Shown: positions 63,146 through 64,000 of the stretch, in pieces | Position numbering within the stretch: the first letter of the stretch is position 1 | Layout: each line of letters starts with the position of its first letter | Assembly (NCBI GenBank): GCA_021292105.1 | Contig: CM037867.1 | Location: forward strand, 42,299,843-42,363,842 | Reading direction: 5' to 3' | DNA length: 64,000 nt | From: Anadara kagoshimensis | Taxonomy: Eukaryota > Mollusca > Bivalvia > Arcoida > Arcidae | Program-made: the position numbers and the translations under genes | Notes under the pieces: generated by a model | Database searches by the model: none | What the model saw: the letters and a program-made list of their open reading frames with translations, nothing else | What the model was told of the DNA's origin: nothing

Positions 63146-63938
63146 TGTCACTCATGTATTAAATTATAGTATTTTCCATTTTTACCATTTTAGATGGATT
63201 ATAAAAAAGTTTGGTAGATGTTAACGAGCTTACCTTTACAGGTGACACCATCCGTGTCTAACGCTGCCCCGGAGTACAAGAACAGGTGTATCCTCCACCT
63301 GTGTTATTACAGTACCCTCCTGAGCATGGTGATGTACGACATTCATGATATCTAAATATAACAACAAAACCAGTTAACATCGATTATCTCCCTTTTATAA
63401 AACAGTAAAAATGATACTACTGTATAAAATAACCCTCTAAATTACCTCCCTTTATATGAAAAAAATGTGAATAATAAAAAAAACTAAAGTCTAAATGAGG
63501 AATTAACCTTACAAATTGCTTATAAAACAAGATATATCATTTCAAAAGTGTCACCTAAACAAACCCCAACTTGGAAATCCATGTTTTCCCCAACAATGTG
63601 CATGATTGAATTATGAATTATGGCACGTACACTCCACTTTGTGATGTTTCATAAAGATCTGTGAAATAGTGTTCAGAAAAAGTTGTAGCCAAAATGGTGG
63701 AAAATAATTAAATACTAAACCCCCCTCCTAACTTAGTTAGGGAGAGGGCATGATTATTAAAAATTCAATGAATGATACAAAAGATTGTTAAAAGCTAGCA
63801 AATAAAAGACAATCTTACCGACACACGTCACATTGTCACTGGCAAGAGTGTAACCAGAATTACAAGAACAAACTTCAACAAAATTTACCACAGCACAATT
63901 GTCGGTACAACTGTAAGAGGCATTGCACTTAGTCTCCA
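30770..63938 (-). CDS. Gene B: EGF-mucin-SEA transmembrane protein, 5' partial
   Basis: Minus-strand exons from 5' to 3' are 63938-63819, 63351-63234, 61722-61465, 60525-60268, 56888-56766, 53641-53351, 49243-48986, 47963-47901, 46915-46022, 42168-42145, 41464-41349, 39731-39670, 39069-38888, 37045-36934, 36390-36374, 35695-35560, 34212-34025, 32976-32906, 32183-32130 and a candidate 30796-30770. Every exon before the SEA domain has phase 1-1, and all later phases also join. The product is an extracellular chain of EGF and cbEGF modules interleaved with O-glycosylatable Thr/Ser segments, a SEA domain, a short Cys segment, one membrane helix and a tail ending near NPVY. The order resembles vertebrate EGF/SEA membrane mucins such as MUC3 and MUC17, without clear orthology. 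The second exon carries two apparent 1-bp deletions. The first exon(s) and signal peptide are outside the window. Confidence 0.85.
31476..32066. repeat. 27-bp minisatellite, about 22 units
   Basis: Unit AAACTATCCCACACTAATGT + ATATGAC, with very few substitutions (CGAATG in the first few units, CCATCCC in two). Because the unit is nine codons long and stop-free, frames on both strands stay open for over 600 bp. It lies just downstream of the gene B exon at 32130, in its last intron or 3' UTR. The flank at 31374-31420 carries the SINE-body core. Confidence 0.9.
32130..32183 (-). CDS. Gene B tail exon with NPVY motif
   Basis: After the acceptor TTTTTCAG, the exon encodes YKIKRPTPEYEPNPVYTS, ending at the donor GTAAGTATT. 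It aligns with the gene A last exon over its whole length (IKRP, EY, PNPVY). Two Tyr residues, EY and NPVY, are conserved, which suggests phosphorylation or PTB/adaptor binding (inference). Confidence 0.85.
32906..32976 (-). CDS. Gene B 71-bp tail exon
   Basis: Flanked by CCCTTTACAG and GTAAGG. Encodes VYDNGAMSNFSWDFMYQYVD followed by PSEQ. It takes the position of the 20-bp micro-exon in gene A and has the same phases. Aromatic-rich; function unknown. Confidence 0.8.
33197..33900. repeat. 101-bp tandem pair, second copy split by a 506-bp insertion
   Basis: GACGATATAACTACACACTA begins two copies, at about 33194 and 33295. The second breaks after TCTCACAC (33376) and resumes with TCTTACACATACGTTGGAAT (33883). 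The inserted 33377-33882 is thus flanked by near-identical 8-bp sequences, a likely target duplication. Confidence 0.7.
33377..33882. mobile_element. 506-bp insertion with a 153-bp terminal hairpin
   Basis: Positions 33724-33876 form a near-perfect palindrome (arms about 65 bp; core ACCGGTAACAGGGTAAGACA, then GAGATATCTC). The motifs GAGACAGGCTACAC, AAAAAGAATC and AGATTCTATTA recur in the same order at 40890-41310, a related copy. No coding capacity is visible. Confidence 0.65.
34025..34212 (-). CDS. Gene B first cytoplasmic exon
   Basis: 188 bp, acceptor TTTTTGCAG. Encodes THDHEGFFTSGITPKFGS, then WGQPPYYSPGGWDDDDTGSD, then DTNGGRRKQQRGGQFDMYPG and KDFY. It aligns with gene A 10929-11077 (FTS, PKF, YYxP, WD, SDxTN). 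A second in-phase donor (CCTG|GTAAAG, exon end 34040) would drop five residues. The adopted donor, TATG|GTAAGT, is the stronger one. Confidence 0.85.
34935..35291. repeat. Two-copy 88-bp repeat and a 127-bp hairpin
   Basis: GAGCTTTACTGCCAAGGACA and flanks occur twice (34988 and 35075). Positions 35165-35291 form an imperfect fold-back: AGATTTTTTTGGTTTA at one end is matched by TAAACCAAAAAAATCT at the other, with CCGATGTGT and ACACATCGG further inside. This looks like a MITE in the intron of gene B. Confidence 0.7.
35560..35695 (-). CDS. Gene B transmembrane exon
   Basis: 136 bp. Encodes DDFELIVGLGVGIPLAFIAG, then LIIVIVCIYQKRVKKRSKDL and PDDFD. The hydrophobic helix is about 23 residues, followed by KRVKKRSK as stop-transfer. 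The GLGVGIPL core and the acidic end before the split Arg codon match gene A 9833-9974. The micro-exon just upstream links it to the post-SEA segment. Confidence 0.9.
35990..36290. repeat. Tandem repeat of about 45-63 bp, six copies
   Basis: CTTAAAAAGTCCATATTTGT followed by AGGTCCCATGGCCCATGAGT and GGTCTGTA, repeated with indels. It lies inside a gene B intron. Confidence 0.8.
36374..36390 (-). CDS. Gene B 17-bp micro-exon
   Basis: AGCACTAGAAAGAAAAG between TATTTCAG and GTATGT. It joins GT|A and G|AT to read V-ALERK-D, keeping the frame from the post-SEA exon into the membrane exon. Without it the frame breaks. Confidence 0.75.
36410..36930. other. Intron with poly-C tract and MITE remnant
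   Basis: A poly-C run lies at 36523-36539. Positions 36600-36790 resemble the interior and right end of the TIR family at 57137-57331 (CTATTTTGAAATTAAAAAAT, AATGCCAAAATCTGACTGAA, TCTAGGTTTTATTTTAC). Confidence 0.5.
36934..37045 (-). CDS. Gene B post-SEA Cys-containing exon
   Basis: 112 bp. Encodes Q-IVDSSTSDLTCQIYEAQFPC, then GSDYRCREDINGKPTCV. Four Cys in the spacing C-x8-C-x5-C-x9-C resemble a partial EGF-like fold, as often follows SEA in membrane mucins. Acceptor CATTTTAG; donor GTAAGT. Confidence 0.8.
37090..38160. other. Intron with dispersed repeats, no exon seen
   Basis: AAGGGCCATAACTC..AGAAAAATCACTGAACTC-type sequence occurs at about 37090-37230 and 37990-38110, and a related piece at about 34320-34450. 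A GC-richer patch at 37300-37700 contains CGGGTCAGTxGGG duplicates and looks like inserted DNA, but I cannot name it. Confidence 0.5.
38165..38887 (-). repeat. 121-bp tandem repeat derived from SEA exon 3' end
   Basis: Six copies downstream of the exon repeat its last ~65 bp (AAAGGGTCTACATTTAACAT, CTTTGCCA(A)ATGGAAC) plus about 55 bp of intron. In five copies the donor C|GTAAGT reads C|ATAAGT. The most distal copy (about 38195) has C|GTTAGT. The intact exon sits at the upstream end. Confidence 0.85.
38888..39069 (-). CDS. Gene B SEA domain exon 3, with GS cleavage-type motif
   Basis: 182 bp. Encodes L-KGSLLITGDLVGTKSQETSQ, then ILAEKVNKLQKGTASMTYNG, then TTTASAKGSTFNITLPDGTQ. In SEA domains the sequence G-S-hydrophobic(3) marks the autoproteolysis site between the two beta-strand halves (MUC1 has GSVVV). 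Here it is GSLLI, followed by the expected helix with regular Val/Leu. Whether it self-cleaves is inference. Confidence 0.82.
39070..39669. other. Intron with a dispersed repeat
   Basis: An AT-rich TTTA repeat lies at 39089-39120. Positions 39115-39250 and 39410-39500 resemble dispersed elements seen around 20770 and 31385. No exon is seen. Confidence 0.5.
39670..39731 (-). CDS. Gene B SEA domain exon 2
   Basis: 62 bp between TTTCTCTAG and GTGAGT. Encodes ALDYFGSGNTNFMKFIVIKL. This is the central SEA helix-strand region leading to the GS motif in the next exon. Phase 0 in, 2 bases out. Confidence 0.8.
40890..41310. mobile_element. Diverged relative of the 506-bp insertion
   Basis: TAACAGGGTAAGAC, GTAAGACAGGCTACACACA, GAGAAAAAGAATC and AGATTCTATTAATCT appear in the same order as in 33377-33882. 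A small hairpin (ACAGGGTAAGACTGTTCTGT + CTTACCCT) is at 40940-40968. It lies in the intron between SEA exons 1 and 2. Confidence 0.5.
41349..41464 (-). CDS. Gene B SEA domain exon 1
   Basis: 116 bp. Encodes T-ATEFKYTMTFTTDLNISENL, then NNIQSAEYQMVANLVAQM. The TMTFTTDLNISENL..S.EY..VANLVAQM pattern fits the SEA N-terminal strand and first helix. The exon ends in phase 0 at GTAGGT. Confidence 0.82.
41530..42060. repeat. Dispersed repeat also present at 10450-10620
   Basis: TTTTGATTGGTCAGATTTTT, TTTGCATGAATTGATTGG, GTGATGTCATCTCATTGTGG and ATTTGAATTCCTATGCCAT match, in order, the diverged copy in gene A intron 2. The remainder to 42060 is AT-rich. Confidence 0.6.
42145..42168 (-). CDS. Gene B 24-bp micro-exon (VPTTTYTT)
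   Basis: TTTTTCAG, then 24 bases, then GTAAGT. Phase 1-1, encoding Thr-rich VPTTTYTT that links the mucin exon to SEA. Supported by splice sites, phase and composition. Confidence 0.7.
42284..42500. mobile_element. Possible small TIR element
   Basis: GTAATTGACGTATTGCCGGC at the left and ATACGTCAATTGCCAAGG at the right are inverted over about 12 bp. The interior is GC-richer than its surroundings and has GCCATGCC/GGCATTTG pieces. Weak support. Confidence 0.4.
42850..42980 (+). mobile_element. tRNA-Leu-like SINE head fragment
   Basis: TGTGGCCAAGCGGTCTAAAG at 42860 matches a class II tRNA A-box region. The B box is not intact. Confidence 0.5.
43190..43380. repeat. Two (CA)n tracts in a 120-bp duplication
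   Basis: (AC)n followed by CTTTCATGAAATAATTGCCA and AAACATGAGTTTATATTATT occurs twice (43197 and 43288). Confidence 0.8.
44227..44388. mobile_element. 162-bp near-perfect hairpin
   Basis: Arms of about 79 bp fold around a 3-4 base loop: TAAGAAATGACATTCTGCTC at the left end and GAGCAGAAATGTCATTTCTTA at the right, through GTGTGGCGCGTGCCAAATTC and its complement to AAGGGC-GAA-GCCCTT in the centre. Only a few mismatches. TTA flanks both ends. It lies in a gene B intron. Confidence 0.85.
44395..45520. repeat. Intron repeats: AATACAATAGTACC units, poly-T, 58-bp tandem
   Basis: TAAATACAATAGTACCTTGG-like units lie at 44410-44510. A poly-T run lies at 44839-44873. AGTCTATTCCTAAAAAGTAA + AGTTGAGGGTTT units of about 58 bp recur four times at 45298-45510. 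Confidence 0.75.
46022..46915 (-). CDS. Gene B long mucin exon
   Basis: 894 bp, phase 1-1, acceptor CACAAAG and donor G|GTAACA. Encodes about 298 residues starting GSTTPDTTTSTEAATQSS and ending TTEVVTSTVTG. The core is a 57-bp tandem repeat encoding TEAATQPSTTDSGTQPSTS, about ten units between 46255 and 46905. A second, longer unit (PTTGAATQ and AQTQPQT variants) lies at 46130-46260. No Cys. This is a PTS domain of mucin type; Gln-containing units distinguish it from the gene A repeat. Confidence 0.85.
46916..47900. other. Gene B intron, repeats of AGTGCATTATGGGA
   Basis: AATAGTGCATTATGGGAAA and AGTGCATTATGGGATAG occur at about 47287, 47449 and 47675 with related spacing. No exon is recognised. 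Confidence 0.5.
47901..47963 (-). CDS. Gene B short Thr/Ser exon
   Basis: 63 bp, phase 1-1, donor G|GTGATA. Encodes DAPTTTDIMTSSVTSDGLST and TG. A short mucin-like linker between the third EGF pair and the long mucin exon. Confidence 0.75.
47964..48250 (+). repeat. Family P copy in gene B intron
   Basis: AAAGTAAAAAACCGTAAAAC, TATGTAAATTTTCGTCATGG, AAGTGAGGCTTGGTGCTCC and GATAAGCACCTCCC at about 48030-48150 follow family P order. Confidence 0.6.
48251..48412. mobile_element. TIR element with ACAGTAAAACCTCG-type ends, copy 1
   Basis: Starts ACAGAAAAACCTCGTTATAA and ends CAAGGTTTTACTGTA, inverted relative to each other. The interior shares TAAAATCCATTT..TTATAACAAAATCTGACTG pieces with the copies at 57137-57331 and 36600-36790. 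The ends are reminiscent of pogo/Tigger-type TIRs (recalled, not checked). Confidence 0.65.
48590..48960. repeat. Tandem repeat of about 85 bp, four copies
   Basis: AAAGGGACATAACTCTTACA, CAAAACAAGT, ATTAGTATTATTAGACAAAA and CTGCAATTAAGCATCCC recur in order, with small indels. Confidence 0.8.
48986..49243 (-). CDS. Gene B EGF/cbEGF pair, third 258-bp exon
   Basis: Phase 1-1, 86 codons. Encodes V-CSEGTYGVNCAQNCSCNANN, TVNCDKNNGTCYCESGWEGA, DCTTDINECTLNTHNCTASV and EICNNIDGGFTCTCLYGFY, ending TCGG. The first half is a CxCxxxxxxxCD..GxCxCxxGWxGxxC EGF of the MEGF/laminin-like spacing. The second is a calcium-binding EGF (DINEC). Its size and layout equal those of the exons at 60268 and 61465. 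Confidence 0.9.
49490..50935. repeat. 22-bp minisatellite, about 65 units
   Basis: Unit CAGGGGACATAAATACTTTG + TT, with variants (ACAAAAATA, CCGGGGACA, TCTGTTCGGG). A block of about 150 bp containing the variant GGGGAACATAATACTTTG and ACATGTACTTTTTTC is repeated at about 49695 and 49855, so whole blocks have been duplicated. It lies within a gene B intron. Confidence 0.92.
50936..53350. other. Gene B intron, AT-rich
   Basis: Very AT-rich to about 52050, then mixed sequence. No exon, RNA gene or clear element is recognised. Confidence 0.5.
53351..53641 (-). CDS. Gene B first Ser/Thr mucin exon
   Basis: 291 bp, phase 1-1, acceptor AAACAG, donor G|GTAACT. Encodes EITTTSITPTSTAEDTSTTA, then TADTSTSTAAATSTDT, then five GAT(S/T)TQ-type hexads (18-bp tandem repeat at 53462-53545), ending TTTEVATTTTATG. 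No Cys. It is an O-glycosylatable spacer between EGF modules. Confidence 0.85.
53700..56760. repeat. Gene B intron with a tandem repeat at 53930-54380
   Basis: GCTTGGAAGCAAATACAGTT, CTGGACAATACATAGGGTGT and GCAATAAACATTTGC recur about seven times (unit near 60 bp) at 53930-54380. AAAAAGTTCAAACA units fill 54520-54720. An 85-95-bp segment (CAAATCAAAGCATC.AGCATG) occurs twice at 55118-55300. The rest is AT-rich with (TG)n near 56150. Confidence 0.7.
56766..56888 (-). CDS. Gene B calcium-binding EGF exon
   Basis: 123 bp, phase 1-1, acceptor TTTTCAG, donor G|GTAAGA. Encodes DINECDVGTDNCDTNANC, TNIDSNFTCACKAGYQGN and GLICTG. It has six Cys, the DINEC calcium ligand start, and the NxD/S-F aromatic pattern of cbEGF. 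Confidence 0.92.
57137..57331. mobile_element. TIR element with ACAGTAAAACCTCG ends, copy 2
   Basis: Starts ACAGTAAAACCTCGATTCAT and ends AATGAGGTTTTACTGTAT. The interior is about 165 bp, non-coding, and contains GGCGTTATAAAGGGGTTTGG and ATGGATTTTGGGACATC. TA lies at both flanks. Confidence 0.72.
57332..59910. repeat. 95-bp satellite-like tandem array, about 27 units
   Basis: Unit contains AAGTGTGTTCATTATATTGT, ATATATATGTATAAGCTTAA, ACAGAGAAGAGGTCAGGCCC and AATATTTGACTTCGTACTGT. Units are nearly identical, with CGTACTGTCC/TGTACTGCCC variants and TA-count changes. The first unit at 57064-57130 is diverged and precedes the TIR element. It lies inside the intron between cbEGF 56766 and EGF pair 60268. 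HindIII-like AAGCTT occurs once per unit. Confidence 0.93.
60268..60525 (-). CDS. Gene B EGF/cbEGF pair, second 258-bp exon
   Basis: Phase 1-1, acceptor CTCCTTGCAG, donor G|GTAAGA. Encodes V-CSNNKWGKDCANDCTCTTN, AASCDKVDGNCTCKPGWEGQ, TCDADIDECSNNATICGNNA and NCTNNNGSYTCACISGFV, ending QCVG. It has the same two-module architecture as 48986 and 61465. Several N-x-T/S sequons. Confidence 0.92.
60540..60860. repeat. (GATT)n tetranucleotide repeats
   Basis: GATTGATTGATTGATTGATT runs at 60548-60576, 60594-60633 and 60796-60850, separated by degenerate ACTGACTGATTGATG sequence. Confidence 0.85.
61120..61320 (+). repeat. Family P copy
   Basis: ATGTCCAAATCACATATA, GGGCAGGTTAAGTTAAAGAT, CCTTCCACCAAGGAAGTGAG and GGGTGCTCCGGAAGGGCAAG in family order. 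It lies in a gene B intron. Confidence 0.65.
61465..61722 (-). CDS. Gene B EGF/cbEGF pair, first 258-bp exon
   Basis: Phase 1-1, acceptor TTTTAAAAG, donor G|GTATGT. It has no in-frame ATG, so it is easy to miss. Encodes A-CDDWKFGDDCIQNCSCVVE, NSESCDKVSETCKCKSGWDG, NSCENNIDECATNNYTCPAN and SVCRDTNGSYVCDCNPGYV, ending QCVG. Calcium-binding NIDEC starts the second module. Confidence 0.9.
61795..62080 (+). mobile_element. tRNA-derived SINE (family S2), second copy
   Basis: B box GGTTCTAAACC at 61846-61856, degenerate A box at about 61810. The body (AAAATAGGTATTGACTG, AAATGAAAGTCACTGGGTCC, TGTTAAAGAACCTCCCTGTA) matches the element at 23975. Confidence 0.65.
62094..63092. mobile_element. 999-bp hAT-like non-autonomous element in a TA repeat
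   Basis: Left end CAGAGGTCCGGAAACGGTC and right end (reverse complement) CAGGGCTTCGGAAATTTCGG; both continue into CCGGnCATGTCCGAC-like sequence. Eight bases ATATATAT flank each side, but the target is a (TA)n tract so the duplication cannot be proved. CAG-G ends and 8-bp duplications are typical of hAT elements. The interior has no transposase. Confidence 0.65.
63093..63141. repeat. (TA)n microsatellite
   Basis: About 24 TA units directly beside the hAT-like element. Confidence 0.9.
63234..63351 (-). pseudogene. Gene B cbEGF exon with two apparent 1-bp deletions
   Basis: Splice sites are good (TATATTTAG and G|GTAAGC), and the Cys pattern is that of a calcium-binding EGF (ECRTSPCSGGYCNNTGGGY, TCSCTPG, GVTCKG). 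The exon is 118 bp where 120 is needed. The start reads ATATCATGAATGT, one base short of a DINEC codon run. Later, CTCCGGGGCAGCGTTAG lacks one base, so the frame meets TAG. Both sites are at short homopolymers, so assembly error is likely. The alternative is a decaying exon; skipping it would keep the gene in frame (phase 1-1 neighbours). Confidence 0.75.
63819..63938 (-). CDS. Gene B EGF-like exon, most 5' in window
   Basis: 120 bp, phase 1-1, acceptor TTTTTTAG, donor G|GTAAGA. Encodes V-ETKCNASYSCTDNCAVVNF, VEVCSCNSGYTLASDNV and TCVG. Six Cys in EGF order; no DxxEC calcium motif at the start. Confidence 0.85.
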
Positions 63939-64000
63939 CTAAAAAACAATCATATATATATAAGATTACTTAATTTGTGAAAATACTAGTAGTTTAATCA

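Overview
The window is eukaryotic nuclear DNA from an animal, most likely a bivalve or other mollusc. It is AT-rich and intron-dense, with short GT-AG exons in consistent phases. It is full of tRNA-derived SINE heads, small palindromic or TIR elements, microsatellites and minisatellites. The coding content is metazoan only: EGF-like and calcium-binding EGF modules, a SEA domain, mucin-type Thr/Ser tracts and single-pass membrane anchors. No bacterial operons, rRNA genes or CRISPR arrays are present. The species assignment is inference.

There are two protein-coding genes, facing each other. Gene A (+ strand, 1..12802, 5' end outside the window) is a membrane mucin. One exon of at least 9175 bp encodes roughly 400 seven-residue Thr-rich repeats, first TTSDSTA-like and then TTTTEAA-like. 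It is followed by a transmembrane exon and a short cytoplasmic tail in four small exons. Gene B (- strand, 63938 down to about 30770, 5' end outside the window) reads, from N to C: EGF, a frame-damaged cbEGF, two EGF/cbEGF pairs in 258-bp exons, cbEGF, a Ser/Thr exon, a third 258-bp EGF pair, a short and a long mucin exon, a SEA domain split over three exons, a Cys-containing post-SEA segment, a membrane segment, and a tail.

The two genes are paralogues over their 3' parts. The membrane segments align (EIIALGVCIPLIF and ELIVGLGVGIPLAF), the first tail exons align (FTSAVMPKF and FTSGITPKF), and both tails end in IKRPxxEYxPNPVY, an NPxY-type motif. Gene B kept, or gained, EGF and SEA modules. 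Gene A has only a giant mucin ectodomain within view. I read them as a convergent pair of cell-surface mucins that share a sorting or signalling tail. The shared tail is seen in the sequence; the function is inferred.

Between them (about 12.8-30.8 kb) lies gene-free DNA rich in mobile elements. It holds SINE copies, a 773-bp TIR element, two copies of a roughly 58-bp palindrome with perfect 4-bp target duplications, a 3.3-kb fold-back structure, and several tandem repeats. The stretch 26.9-30.8 kb is repeat-poor and AT-rich and may be the 3' UTR of gene B. The introns of gene B contain large minisatellites: a 22-bp unit over 1.4 kb, a 95-bp unit over 2.6 kb, and a 121-bp repeat made from the 3' end of a SEA exon. 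They also hold a 162-bp hairpin and a 999-bp hAT-like element.
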